Made by a program: the position numbers and the translations under genes | The notes under the pieces: model-generated | What the model was told of the DNA's origin: nothing | Database searches by the model: none | The model's input: the letters and a program-made list of their open reading frames with translations, nothing else | From: Candidatus Gastranaerophilales bacterium | Lineage (GTDB): Bacteria > Cyanobacteriota > Vampirovibrionia > Gastranaerophilales > Gastranaerophilaceae | Assembly (NCBI GenBank): GCA_944324165.1 | Contig: CALUVG010000001.1 | Span: forward strand, 66,773 to 130,772 | Length of the DNA stretch: 64,000 bases | Direction of reading: 5' to 3' | Part shown: piece after piece, positions 24,869-33,436 of the stretch | How positions within the stretch are numbered: the stretch's first letter is position 1 | How the letters are laid out: each line of letters begins with the position of its first letter

Positions 24869-26530
24869 ATGTCAGAACAGATTTTAACAAGAGCACTATC
24901 GTCCGATAAAAGAGAACTTAAAGCAAAAGAATCACTTGAAAAAGCCAGATTGGCGCATGAAAGATATCTGATCCGCCAGCATCACGGTGATTTGGAAGAG
25001 GCTATAGAAAATTATATTGAGGCAGTTAAGTTAGATCCGTCTTTGCCGGAAACCTATTATCGGCTGGCAAGCCTTATGTGGGAACAGGGGCAAATCAGTG
25101 TAGATACGGCTATTGAGCAATGTAAGACCGCAATTTCTCTTGCACCTAAAAATATGAATGCGCATCTTTATACCGGATTTTTCATGAAACTTGCTCAGGA
25201 TTACAAGGCTGCAGAATCTGAATTCAAAGAAGCTATTAAAGCTAACCGCTTGAAATCTGCGCGTCCGCGTCTGGTACTTTCGCAGACACTTTTGCAGAAA
25301 ATCAACTCTAATAACGGGTCTGTTGGTGACTATTTGAACTTCTTGTATTATTTCTTGTCCGGAAGTCTCATGCTTGCGTGGGACAAGCCTTCAATGAAAA
25401 TGTTCTATAAAAATTTGTCTGATGATTTTTCCGTATTTACATATAATACTGTAGGAAAATTCATGGAAACTTTCAAAATGTATCCGGCTGCTGAAAATAT
25501 CTATAAAAAAGCGGTCATGGATACCAATCACAGCGAAATATTCTATAACAAAATGGGAGATTTGGCACTCAAAAATAATGAACTTGAATTAACAGTTGAC
25601 TGCTATAGAAAAGTTCTTGAGGCTAACAGTTTAAATCGTGAAGTTCTAATCAAACTTGCAACTGTACTTCAAACGTATTTTCCTGAAAATACGGATGAGG
25701 CAATAGACTGCTATGAAAAACTTCTGCAATTTGATATTGATAGCGCGCAAATTTATTATGAATTAGGACACCTTTATTTGAGAAAAGAAGATAAAATTAA
25801 TTCAGTAAGCGCGTTTAAGCTTGCACTTGAAAGAGATCCGGAAAATCCTTTCTATAATAATTCACTTGCATACGCTTATAGTAAGGCTGATTTGTATGAC
25901 GATGCAATAGAGCATTACAAAAAGGCTATTGCAATAAATCCTGATGCTGAATGGACATCAATCGTATGTCATGCGCTGGGGGCTTTATATGCAGAAGTCA
26001 AAGGAAATATTGAGGCTGCTGTATCAACATATCAGGCAGGAATTATTCTGGATCCGAATAACTACGATTTGTATCTCGCACTCGGTGATGTGCATATGGC
26101 TGAATATGATTTGGACAGTGCCATACGCGCATATTGTGACGCCATTACCTTAAATCCGGATAATTATCGTGCTTATTCTAAAGCCGGTATTGCACTGTGG
26201 GAAAAGGACTATGTTGAAGAAGCTTTAGTTTCCTACCACAAAGCTATTGAATTAAATCCGGTTAATGAATTTGCCCATAACAATTTGGGTATAATTTATC
26301 TGGATGGACTTGGTGATGCTGAAGAGGCATTGGAATACTTTGAACAGGCAATTGAATTGAATCCGAGTTATACGCTTGCGTATTTTAATGCGGGACGCGC
26401 AAGCCAAATTATGGGCTTTATAAATGACGCTGCCAATTACTATCAAATGGCTATTGACTTAAATAAAATTACACATGATCTTGATGAGGATGATGTGAGA
26501 AATCGACTGCACAAACTATTTGATGTGTAA
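24869..26530 (+). CDS. Tetratricopeptide repeat protein
   Basis: A 553-residue protein built almost entirely of 34-residue TPR units; clear ones include YIEAVKLDPSLPETYYRLA, YKKAIAINPDAEW, YHKAIELNPVNEFAHNNLG and FEQAIELNPSYTLAYFNAG. There is no signal peptide or enzymatic domain, so it is a cytoplasmic scaffold of unknown partners. The start at 24869 (MSEQIL) has TGGAG six bases upstream. No operon partner is evident. Confidence 0.88.
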   Translation: MSEQILTRALSSDKRELKAKESLEKARLAHERYLIRQHHGDLEEAIENYIEAVKLDPSLPETYYRLASLMWEQGQISVDTAIEQCKTAISLAPKNMNAHLYTGFFMKLAQDYKAAESEFKEAIKANRLKSARPRLVLSQTLLQKINSNNGSVGDYLNFLYYFLSGSLMLAWDKPSMKMFYKNLSDDFSVFTYNTVGKFMETFKMYPAAENIYKKAVMDTNHSEIFYNKMGDLALKNNELELTVDCYRKVLEANSLNREVLIKLATVLQTYFPENTDEAIDCYEKLLQFDIDSAQIYYELGHLYLRKEDKINSVSAFKLALERDPENPFYNNSLAYAYSKADLYDDAIEHYKKAIAINPDAEWTSIVCHALGALYAEVKGNIEAAVSTYQAGIILDPNNYDLYLALGDVHMAEYDLDSAIRAYCDAITLNPDNYRAYSKAGIALWEKDYVEEALVSYHKAIELNPVNEFAHNNLGIIYLDGLGDAEEALEYFEQAIELNPSYTLAYFNAGRASQIMGFINDAANYYQMAIDLNKITHDLDEDDVRNRLHKLFDV

Positions 26531-26556
26531 TGTTTATTTTATATTAACGGTCTGCA

Positions 26557-26778
26557 TTATTTTCTGCCTGCAAGTTCATCGAGCGAAATATCAAAAACAT
26601 CAGCAATTTTGATAAAATTTTCAAGCCCTAAATTTAATTTGCCGTTTTCAATGCGCGTAATATGTTCTCGGCAGCAGTCAATTTTTTCAGCAAGCTGTTC
26701 CTGTGACATTTTGTTTTTTTTACGCAGTTTACGGATATTATTACGAATTGTGACGTTATAGTCTCTATCTTCTTGCAT
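26557..26778 (-). CDS. XRE-family HTH regulator, divergent to a pilin gene
   Basis: A 73-residue, single-domain Cro/C1 protein: IRKLRKKNKMSQEQLAEKIDCCREHITRIENGKLNLGLENFIKIADVFDISLDELAG. A minus-strand TATAAT box (26791-26786) is seven bases before its ATG, suggesting a leaderless transcript. It is head-to-head with the pilin-like gene at 26848, 69 bases apart, and the shared region holds a perfect dyad overlapping the pilin -10 box. It is therefore the likely local regulator of that pilin. Confidence 0.88.
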   Translation of the reverse strand: MQEDRDYNVTIRNNIRKLRKKNKMSQEQLAEKIDCCREHITRIENGKLNLGLENFIKIADVFDISLDELAGRK

Positions 26779-26810
26779 AAATTCAATTATATGTGTATAT
26801 TGAACAATAT
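26773..26810 (+). promoter_or_regulatory. Pilin promoter with operator-like dyad
   Basis: TTGCAT (26773-26778) and TATATT (26796-26801) are 17 bases apart; the -35 overlaps the start codon of the opposing XRE gene. The perfect dyad ATATTG-AA-CAATAT (26797-26810) covers the -10 box, as expected for repressor control of the pilin-like gene. Confidence 0.6.
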
Positions 26811-26847
26811 TCAGTGACTAATTAATCACATTTAGGGGAGGATAGAT

Positions 26848-27492
26848 ATGAGAACAAAAGCATTCACTTTAGCAGAAGTTTTAATTACACTTGCTATAAT
26901 CGGAATAGTTGCTGCATTGACTATTCCCGGATTAATGCAAAGTTATAAGCAAAAAGAGTATTCAACCCGCCTGAAAAAATTCTACTCAACTATGCAGCAG
27001 GCTATACAATTATCTGAAATTGATAATGGAGAAGTAACGACGTGGAATTTGCCTGCTGTGGCATACGATGATGAAAATAATTATGATTATTCCACTAATT
27101 ATATGGAAGTTAAAGATTGGTTAAATAAATATTTACTCCCGTATCTTAATTACAGCAAAGTAACCGATGGTGATTATGATGAAGAAACAGGAACACAAAA
27201 ACAATCTGTTACTGTTTATTTTCTCGATGGCTCAAAACTCGGCACATTCCTATCTGCAAATTATTTAGATTTATATTATGACGTTAACGGAGACAAGCAG
27301 CCTGATACTGTAGGACGCGCAAATTTTGCTTTTTCGTTCAGTAAATCTTATGGGTTCACTACATACTTACGACAAAATGTTTCATCAAGAGAAGACGCCT
27401 TAAATAAATGTAAAAATCTGACAGCATATTGTTCTACATTACTCCTATATGACGGCTGGGAGTTCAAGGATGATTATCCGTATAAGTTATAA
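26848..27492 (+). CDS. Type IV pilin-like protein (intact)
   Basis: A 214-residue prepilin: short leader MRTKA, then FTLAEVLITLAIIGIVAALTIP, the conserved N-terminal helix with Glu5. The residue before the cleavage site is Ala instead of the usual Gly. The globular part has a DVNGDKQPDTVGR turn, CKNLTAYCSTLL (probable disulfide) and the C-terminal signature GWEFKDDYPYKL shared with the relics at 7073 and 9059. GGGGAGG precedes the ATG. It would be processed by the prepilin peptidase at 51119 and either form a pilus or act as a minor/pseudo pilin. No assembly ATPase is nearby. Confidence 0.88.
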   Translation: MRTKAFTLAEVLITLAIIGIVAALTIPGLMQSYKQKEYSTRLKKFYSTMQQAIQLSEIDNGEVTTWNLPAVAYDDENNYDYSTNYMEVKDWLNKYLLPYLNYSKVTDGDYDEETGTQKQSVTVYFLDGSKLGTFLSANYLDLYYDVNGDKQPDTVGRANFAFSFSKSYGFTTYLRQNVSSREDALNKCKNLTAYCSTLLLYDGWEFKDDYPYKL

Positions 27493-27643
27493 AATCTTTT
27501 AGTTTAAATATAGCCGAGTGCAAGTGCGCCGAGTCCGTCGACAACTGCTGCTGCCCGAAGCTGCGGAACACTCAATGATAAATAAAATAGAATACATTTA
27601 TAAAATAGTCAAAGCTAAAGTCACAGACTAATCTCGAGTTATC

Positions 27644-28453
27644 TTAAAACAAACTCAACTGCTCTTGTTTTGCAAAGTGTTTTTTCAAAAACGAAGGGCG
27701 GTGATATGGGGTCAACCCGTATTTATCAATAGCATCAAGATGTTCTTTAGTAAGGTATCCGGCATTTTTTGCCCAGCCATATTGCGGATATTCTGCATCA
27801 AGTCTTTCCATATATCTGTCACGTGTTACTTTTGCAAGAATACTTGCGGCTGCAATTGCGGCGGAGCGGCTATCGCCTTTAATTACCCGGCGTTGCGAAT
27901 ACTGATAATCAGGAATCATTTTATTACCATCTACAAGTGTCATTATCCCATTGTAAGGAATAAGTTTAAATCCATCATCAGACGCATTTCCGGATAATTC
28001 CGGCAGTGCCTCAAGATTTTGAATTACCTGCAGTTGCTTAATTACATCAAGACATGCCAGACGCATGGCTTTTAAAGATGCATTTAAAATATTTATCTGT
28101 TCAATTTCTTCAACCTCAATACACACAGTTGCATTAAGTGAATTTTCCAGAATTATATCATATAATGCCTCACGCTTTTTCTTTGTCAACTGTTTGCTGT
28201 CATTGAGCGGCATAAGCTTTTCGATTAGTGCTCTATCAGTTTGGTGAAAGCAAACTGCACTTGCAAAAACACCGCCCGCTGCCGGTCCTCTGCCTGCTTC
28301 ATCTGTACCGATTACAGGACATTTCTGATTATAGTCAAACGTAAAAAGCTGTATTATGTGATCGTCAACAGTTAAATCTGTCTTAAGCCGCTTTTTTACA
28401 AGTGTATTAGTTTTTTCTTTCTCATTTTTTTCTGTTTCTTCAATTTTAGGCAT
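27644..28453 (-). CDS. rnhB: Ribonuclease HII
   Basis: A 269-residue enzyme that removes ribonucleotides from DNA. GTDEAGRGPAAGGVFA holds the catalytic Asp-Glu pair, LNDSKQLTKKKREALYD and the later DGNKMIP and SILAKVTRDRYM contain the remaining conserved residues. The N-terminal 50 residues (Lys/Glu-rich) are longer than in most RNases HII. The start at 28453 overlaps the rbgA stop by eight bases, so they are coupled. Confidence 0.94.
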   Translation of the reverse strand: MPKIEETEKNEKEKTNTLVKKRLKTDLTVDDHIIQLFTFDYNQKCPVIGTDEAGRGPAAGGVFASAVCFHQTDRALIEKLMPLNDSKQLTKKKREALYDIILENSLNATVCIEVEEIEQINILNASLKAMRLACLDVIKQLQVIQNLEALPELSGNASDDGFKLIPYNGIMTLVDGNKMIPDYQYSQRRVIKGDSRSAAIAAASILAKVTRDRYMERLDAEYPQYGWAKNAGYLTKEHLDAIDKYGLTPYHRPSFLKKHFAKQEQLSLF

Positions 28454-29306
28454 CTGCCCCGCCCTCAAATTCATCAAGAATAAACTTTCCTATTTTACCC
28501 TCTCTAAAATCACGTAATATATAAATTGCAGTACGTTCAACATCAGGATAACCGCCTGATACAATCCAATTACGCGCAAGCGCAATATCTTCAACCGTCA
28601 AATTTTCGACTTTATAAAACTCTTTTATGTCATCCGGATAAAGTTTTTCCAATAGCGTAAGCAACTCATTTGCGACCGGAACATTAGAATAGGCGTTTTC
28701 AGAAACAGCATTAACAAATGCTAATTTTTTTGCCCTTATTTGATCTTCCTGTTTCATCGGAATTATACCGGGTGTATCAAGAAGTTCAAGCTGCGGATTA
28801 ATTCTGACCCACTGCTGCTGGCGGGTAACACCGGCTTTTGCCCCAATTTTTGTTTTTGAAGATCTCGTTAGTTTGTTTATAATGCTGGATTTTCCAACAT
28901 TAGGCATGCCAACAACCATAACTCTTGCCGGTCTGCGCAGTAACCCTTTTGCCATGATTGACTGAATACGCGGTTCTGAAAGCTCTACAGCCTTTTTAAC
29001 TATCTTATTTAAATCATTTGAATTTTTTGCGTCAGTCGGAATAACAGGAAAGCCTGTTTTCGCCTCCAATAGTTTAATCCACTTTGTTAATTCAGTTTTA
29101 TCCGTAAGATCCGCTTTATTAAGCAAAATTAAACGAGGCTTTTCACCCAAAAGCCTCGTAATATTATCATAAATACTTGATAGAGGTAATCTCGCATCAA
29201 CCACTTCAATCACTGCATCAACTAATGAAAGCTGTTGTTTAAGTTGTTTTTCAGCTTTAGCAATATGTCCCGGATACCAGTGAATGTGAAGTTTATCTTT
29301 TTTCAA
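28446..29306 (-). CDS. rbgA: Ribosome biogenesis GTPase RbgA (YlqF)
   Basis: A 286-residue circularly permuted GTPase: [13 protein letters not shown] at the N terminus, G4 LLNKADL before G1 [14 protein letters not shown] and G3 LLDTPGI, the permuted order that defines YlqF/RbgA. It acts in late 50S subunit assembly. The start codon is TTG and lies inside the end of rplS (14-base overlap), so the ribosomal protein and the assembly factor are translationally coupled. Confidence 0.95.
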   Translation of the reverse strand: MKKDKLHIHWYPGHIAKAEKQLKQQLSLVDAVIEVVDARLPLSSIYDNITRLLGEKPRLILLNKADLTDKTELTKWIKLLEAKTGFPVIPTDAKNSNDLNKIVKKAVELSEPRIQSIMAKGLLRRPARVMVVGMPNVGKSSIINKLTRSSKTKIGAKAGVTRQQQWVRINPQLELLDTPGIIPMKQEDQIRAKKLAFVNAVSENAYSNVPVANELLTLLEKLYPDDIKEFYKVENLTVEDIALARNWIVSGGYPDVERTAIYILRDFREGKIGKFILDEFEGGADA

Positions 29307-29646
29307 TTTTTTCCTTAATACGAGTTGCCTTACCTGAACGTTCTCTCAAGTAATACAATTTAGAACGTCTAACATCACCGCGTCTGAGAACGTTAATTTT
29401 TTCAATTCTCGGAGAATTAAGCAAGAAAACACGTTCAACGCCAACGCCCTGAAATACTTTTCTTACGGTAATAGTTTTATTCAAGCCTGCACCGTGTTCT
29501 TTAATAACAGTACCTTCAAAAGCCTGAGTTCTTTCTTTATTACCTTCAACGATTCTGACGAAAACTTTAACGGTATCACCAGGATTTACGTCAGCGATTT
29601 CTTCTTTCAAATAAGATTTTTCTAATTCTTTAATAATAGGGTTCAT
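29293..29646 (-). CDS. rplS: 50S ribosomal protein L19
   Basis: A 117-residue protein of normal length: [70 protein letters not shown] are standard L19 blocks. It heads the rplS-rbgA-rnhB operon, all three genes overlapping. Its 100-base leader contains the foldable stretch CGGTG...CACCG (29701-29736) with an inner AAAAACGTTTTT palindrome and could be a regulatory leader. Confidence 0.97.
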   Translation of the reverse strand: MNPIIKELEKSYLKEEIADVNPGDTVKVFVRIVEGNKERTQAFEGTVIKEHGAGLNKTITVRKVFQGVGVERVFLLNSPRIEKINVLRRGDVRRSKLYYLRERSGKATRIKEKIEKR

Positions 29647-29754
29647 TTCATTTTTCCTTTATATTTTATATTTCGTACTTTTTTCTTTAAATTCCTTAAT
29701 CGGTGAAAAACGTTTTTTCCACACAAAAACACACCGACGCACGTTCGTAGGTTT

Positions 29755-29783
29755 ATGTTAGAACAAATAATTTAAAATTTCAA
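29755..29783 (-). promoter_or_regulatory. Promoter of the rplS operon
   Basis: Minus-strand TTGAAA (29783-29778), 17 bases, TAACAT (29760-29755). It lies back-to-back with the TATAAT box (29805-29810) of the small plus-strand gene. Confidence 0.5.
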
Positions 29784-29816
29784 GTAGCTTTTAAGATTTT
29801 GTAATATAATAAAGTT

Positions 29817-29954
29817 ATGGCAGGCGATTACAAAAAGTTATTAAAGAAAAAGAAAAAAGTTTACGCCAATATAAAGACAATGGGCGTGAATATTGATAAG
29901 AATGAGTATTATGAGATAGTACTTTCAAATTCGGCGCATCCGGAAAAACGTTAA
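29817..29954 (+). CDS. 45-residue basic protein of unknown function
   Basis: A short gene with clean codon use: MAGDYKKLLKKKKKVY, then ANIKTMGVNIDKNEYYEIVLSN. The Lys-rich start and coding-like third positions support it. TATAAT at 29805-29810 is six bases before the ATG and there is no ribosome site, so it would be translated from a leaderless mRNA. It is divergent from rplS and its stop overlaps the convergent fucosyltransferase gene by four bases. No family is recognised. Confidence 0.55.
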   Translation: MAGDYKKLLKKKKKVYANIKTMGVNIDKNEYYEIVLSNSAHPEKR

Positions 29955-30835
29955 TCCGTACGCGGAAACTTTATCCAGTTATCTGGAATTATATCTACAT
30001 CACGCCCGTATTGTAGCCATGGATCCGGAGCGATAATAACTTTATCTTTATTGTCAATCAGCCAGGCAGCCCACCAGGAGTAACTTGAGTTTGCACAGAT
30101 ACCGTGTTTGCATGCCTGCAACAGATAAATATCCCAATATGGTGTATTGCTTGAATAAATTTCAAAAGGATAATCAATTTTTAAATTTTCTTTAAGCCAT
30201 TGAGGTTCATCAGACACTGCAATGAATGTGCAGTTTGGAAATTTTTCTTTCATAAATCTTGCCGCTTTTTGATAATAGGACATATCACACAGCCAGTTTA
30301 CTACATTTTTTTGAGCAAGAGTTACATAATCTCCGCGGCGGACATTTATAAAAACAGGGCATTCATATTCTTCTATTTCTTCTCGCTTCTTAATTAATTC
30401 AGCATTATTTACCGCTTTAAAAGTAAAAGCCTTTTTGATATCTTCCTCAATATCTTTAAAATATTTTTCGCATTGGAAATACCCGTCAAAATATGCATCC
30501 CCTTTAACTGTCAATAAGTTCGGCTGAAATTTATTAGGATGTTTTTCTCTTGTAATATTATCTTTTAGTAAAAGTTTAAAAATCTTTTTATGGTTAGCAA
30601 TAAAAGGGACTCCAGCAAAAGGGGAACGTGCAAACTTTTTGGGTATATCTTTCTTGCTAATGATATCCAGCTGGAGCTCAAAAATATTTTCAAGCTCTAA
30701 TGTATCATGAGGATGTGTCTCATAAAAAGAAATATCAAAATAGACTTTTTCACCGGTATAATACTCAATTGCCCTGGCAAAAGCATAAATGAACATCTGA
30801 TTCCCAAGTCTTCCAACCAATCTGACAATTTTCAT
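29951..30835 (-). CDS. Alpha-1,2-fucosyltransferase (GT11 family)
   Basis: A 294-residue glycosyltransferase: GRLGNQMFIYAFARAIEYY at the N terminus, the donor-binding FINVRRGDYV in the middle, FIAVSDEPQW, and ICANSSYSWWAAWLID near the C terminus, the four GT11 motifs. It transfers L-fucose from GDP-fucose to galactose-type acceptors, usually in lipopolysaccharide O-chains or capsule. No other polysaccharide gene is adjacent, so it stands as a lone enzyme. It is cytoplasmic, without membrane segments. Confidence 0.9.
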   Translation of the reverse strand: MKIVRLVGRLGNQMFIYAFARAIEYYTGEKVYFDISFYETHPHDTLELENIFELQLDIISKKDIPKKFARSPFAGVPFIANHKKIFKLLLKDNITREKHPNKFQPNLLTVKGDAYFDGYFQCEKYFKDIEEDIKKAFTFKAVNNAELIKKREEIEEYECPVFINVRRGDYVTLAQKNVVNWLCDMSYYQKAARFMKEKFPNCTFIAVSDEPQWLKENLKIDYPFEIYSSNTPYWDIYLLQACKHGICANSSYSWWAAWLIDNKDKVIIAPDPWLQYGRDVDIIPDNWIKFPRTD

Positions 30836-30950
30836 ATTACTTCCTTTAAAATAGCAACACTGTTTTTTATTAATTTAACATAAACATTAGTCATTATATA
30901 GACAGCATAAGTTTTGCTCATAGACTAATTATAACACGCAAAGACGGTAA

Positions 30951-30980
30951 GATCCCGAAACAAGTTCGGGGTGACAGCAC
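30951..30980. repeat. REP-like palindrome
   Basis: GATCCCGAAACAAGTTCGGGGTGACAGC contains the hairpin CCCGAA-ACAAG-TTCGGG (30954-30970). Phrases of this type occur as dispersed intergenic repeats in many genomes. Between the fucosyltransferase and the tRNA (30836-31137) I see only this, the palindrome at 31091 and an A/T-rich hairpin near 31110-31135. Confidence 0.5.
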
Positions 30981-31090
30981 ACTTCGCGTCAACTAATAAG
31001 TTTAAAAAAGTTTTTTTAATTTTTCAATCTAGTAATACCACTAAAGAGTCAGACCTGTAGTTTCCAATATTATAAGGGGGTAACAACCAA

Positions 31091-31102
31091 TGTCTGCAGA
31101 CA
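31091..31102. repeat. Perfect 12-base palindrome TGTCTGCAGACA
   Basis: A self-complementary site in the intergenic region upstream of tRNA-Leu(TAG) in genome order, just before a second symmetrical stretch CTTTTTAGCAAAGAAAAAG. Function unknown. Confidence 0.5.
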
Positions 31103-31137
31103 ATTTGTTCTTTTCTTTTTAGCAAAGAAAAAGTAAC

Positions 31138-31216
31138 TGGGCGTGAAGAGACTCGAACTCCCATGCTTGCGCACTAGTTCCTAAGACTAGCGTGTCTACC
31201 ATTCCACCACACGCCC
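31138..31216 (-). tRNA. tRNA-Leu (anticodon TAG)
   Basis: Read on the minus strand, the acceptor stem GGGCGTG/CACGCCC is perfect with discriminator A. The anticodon stem CTAGT/ACTAG encloses CTTAGGA, giving anticodon TAG. The D arm GTGGAATGGTAGACAC matches that of tRNA-Leu(CAG) at 5952, and the T arm is GGGAGTTCGAGTCTC. CCA is not encoded. Confidence 0.95.
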
Positions 31217-31269
31217 AAATTAAATTGTCAATATGTATAATATAAGTTAAACAGAATTGATTGTCAATA

Positions 31270-31476
31270 TTACCCGCCGCATCTTTTGCAGACCCGACCG
31301 CCGCGGCGTATTGCCTCTTTTTTCTCTATTTTTATACAAACTTTACATATTTTTGCACTGTGACAGTATTCATTATGATAAATTTTTGAGTTTGGATTGT
31401 AAATTACAGTTTCAGCAAATGCGCTACCTGTTACTAAAAATATAAATATTAGCAATGCAGAAATTATCTTTTTCAT
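31270..31476 (-). CDS. Small exported cysteine-rich protein
   Basis: A 68-residue protein with a signal peptide (KKIISALLIFIFLVTGSAFA). The 48-residue mature part reads YNPNSKIYHNEYCHSAK...CIKIEKKEAIRRGGRVCKRCGG: the pattern (Y/H)H..xC...A...GG(R)xCKxC is that of a small metal-binding domain found at the C terminus of some nucleases and in stand-alone exported proteins. It probably binds zinc or is disulfide-bonded in the periplasm. It is a single gene beside tRNA-Leu. Confidence 0.8.
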   Translation of the reverse strand: MKKIISALLIFIFLVTGSAFAETVIYNPNSKIYHNEYCHSAKICKVCIKIEKKEAIRRGGRVCKRCGG

Positions 31477-31603
31477 CTCTTAAGCTCCTGCTTTAAGTTG
31501 GCTTTTATTAAATTTTATTTTAATTTAAAAAGTTGTTTTTGTAAAACTGACATGTTTATGCAATAATTATATAACAGGAATAACTTAATTGAAGGGATAG
31601 CAT

Positions 31604-33436
31604 ATGGATTATAAACTACAAAATACCGTTTCTAAAGACGCATTTAAATATGGATATCTTCTAAAAAGAATTTTCCCATATATAAAACCTGTACTCGGCA
31701 GAGCTTTTATAAATCTGCTTATTGCCATTCCTCTGGGATTATTAGATGGGGTTGTTGCACTGTCTCTGAAACCTTATTTAGATCTTGTTGTTAATGGTAA
31801 TCCTGAAATGACAGTTAAAATACTCGGACAAACCGTACATATTCAAGCATGGTTTGCCGCAATTATTCCTTTTGGTATTGTTGGATTTGCACTGTTTCAA
31901 GGAATTTTGAAATATTTGAGTAATTATTTAACAGACTGGACCGGTAATAAAATATCTAATTCTTTGAAAATAGATTTATTTAAACGTTTAACCTGTATGG
32001 ATCCTCAATTCTATGATGTGAATTCATCAGGTCTTGTTTTAACAAGATTTTTATCTGATCCTGATGCGGCATCCAAAAATATTATTGAAGCATTAAAATC
32101 ATTTATCGCTACGGCATTTGGAGTTGTAGGGCTTGTTGCTGTATTATTATATAACTCCTGGCAGCTTGCCCTAATCGGCTGTACGGTTATGGCTATTGCA
32201 ATTACACCTGTTACATTCATCAGAAAAAAAATCAAATCCGTATCTAATGCCGCTATGGTTGTAGGCGGCAATATGACAACCAATTTCAACGAAACTTTTG
32301 CAGGTAATAAAATTATGGCAGCTTACAACCTGCAAGATACTCAGAATAAAAAATTTGAAAATCAAATACATCAACAATTTGATCTTGCTATGAGTTTAAC
32401 CAAACGCGTAGGATGGATGTCACCAATTATGTATTTTGTTTGCTCAATCGGTATTGCTATAGTTATGACATACGGCAACCACTTAATTTTGTCAGGTCAA
32501 ATGAGTGCCGGCAGCTTTGCGTCTTTCGTAACATCTTTACTCCTGCTTTACAAGCCAACCAAAAACCTTGGTAACACTTTAACCAGTTTACAAGGCACTT
32601 TTGTGGCAATGGGACGTGTATTTGAATTGTTTGATATTAATCCTCATATAACTTCCGCAAAAGATGCTATTCCTATGCCGGGGCTTCATAATATGATTGA
32701 ATTTAAAAACGTAAGTTTTGAATACGAAGAAGGCGTGCCGGTACTAAAAAATATAAATCTTCAAGTTTACAAAGATGAAACTATAGCTCTTGTCGGCAAC
32801 TCTGGCGGGGGTAAAAGTACAATTGTTAATCTTATTCCAAGATTTTATGATGTAAAATCCGGTACTATTGAATTTGACGGCGTTGACATAAGAAAATTTG
32901 AATTACATTCATTACGTGATAATATATCTTTTGTTTTTCAGGATAACTTTTTGTTCTCAGGCACAATTAGAGATAACATAATGATGGGTAATCCAAATGC
33001 AACAGCCGAAGATTTACAAAAGGTTGTTGAAATGGCTCATTTAAATGAGTTTATAGATTCTCTGGATAACGGAATTGATACATATGTCGGAGAACGCGGC
33101 ACTACATTATCAGGCGGTCAAAGACAACGCGTTGCAATTGCCCGTGCAATGCTAAAAGATGCCCCGATAGTAATTTTGGACGAGGCAACATCAGCATTAG
33201 ATAACAAGTCTGAAGCAATTGTACAGAAAGCTCTCGACAATTTGATAAAAGATAAAACAGTTTTCGTAATCGCTCACAGACTTTCAACAATTAAAAACGC
33301 CCATAGAATTGCTGTTATTAACGAGGGTGAACTGGCTGAACTGGGCACTCATGACGAACTAATGCATATAGAAAACGGGGTTTACAAAACACTATATGAA
33401 ATGCAGTTTAAAAATCAGGAGGAAGCTGTAGCGTAA
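31604..33436 (+). CDS. msbA: ABC exporter, MsbA-like
   Basis: A 610-residue half-transporter. Six membrane helices fill residues about 30-330, followed by the ATPase with Walker A GNSGGGKST, FVFQDNFLFSGTIRDNI, signature LSGGQRQRVAIARA, Walker B IVILDEATSALD and the switch His in VIAHRLST. The whole is closest to the lipid A flippase MsbA, moving lipid A-core or other lipids across the inner membrane; other lipid or peptide exporters of the family remain possible. It is followed without gap by a small gene. Confidence 0.85.
   Translation: MDYKLQNTVSKDAFKYGYLLKRIFPYIKPVLGRAFINLLIAIPLGLLDGVVALSLKPYLDLVVNGNPEMTVKILGQTVHIQAWFAAIIPFGIVGFALFQGILKYLSNYLTDWTGNKISNSLKIDLFKRLTCMDPQFYDVNSSGLVLTRFLSDPDAASKNIIEALKSFIATAFGVVGLVAVLLYNSWQLALIGCTVMAIAITPVTFIRKKIKSVSNAAMVVGGNMTTNFNETFAGNKIMAAYNLQDTQNKKFENQIHQQFDLAMSLTKRVGWMSPIMYFVCSIGIAIVMTYGNHLILSGQMSAGSFASFVTSLLLLYKPTKNLGNTLTSLQGTFVAMGRVFELFDINPHITSAKDAIPMPGLHNMIEFKNVSFEYEEGVPVLKNINLQVYKDETIALVGNSGGGKSTIVNLIPRFYDVKSGTIEFDGVDIRKFELHSLRDNISFVFQDNFLFSGTIRDNIMMGNPNATAEDLQKVVEMAHLNEFIDSLDNGIDTYVGERGTTLSGGQRQRVAIARAMLKDAPIVILDEATSALDNKSEAIVQKALDNLIKDKTVFVIAHRLSTIKNAHRIAVINEGELAELGTHDELMHIENGVYKTLYEMQFKNQEEAVA

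Noticed and set aside
29647-29760. Confirmed L19 leader regulatory RNA
   Set aside because: A foldable stretch exists but the pairing is short and I cannot match it to the described L19 leader consensus by eye.
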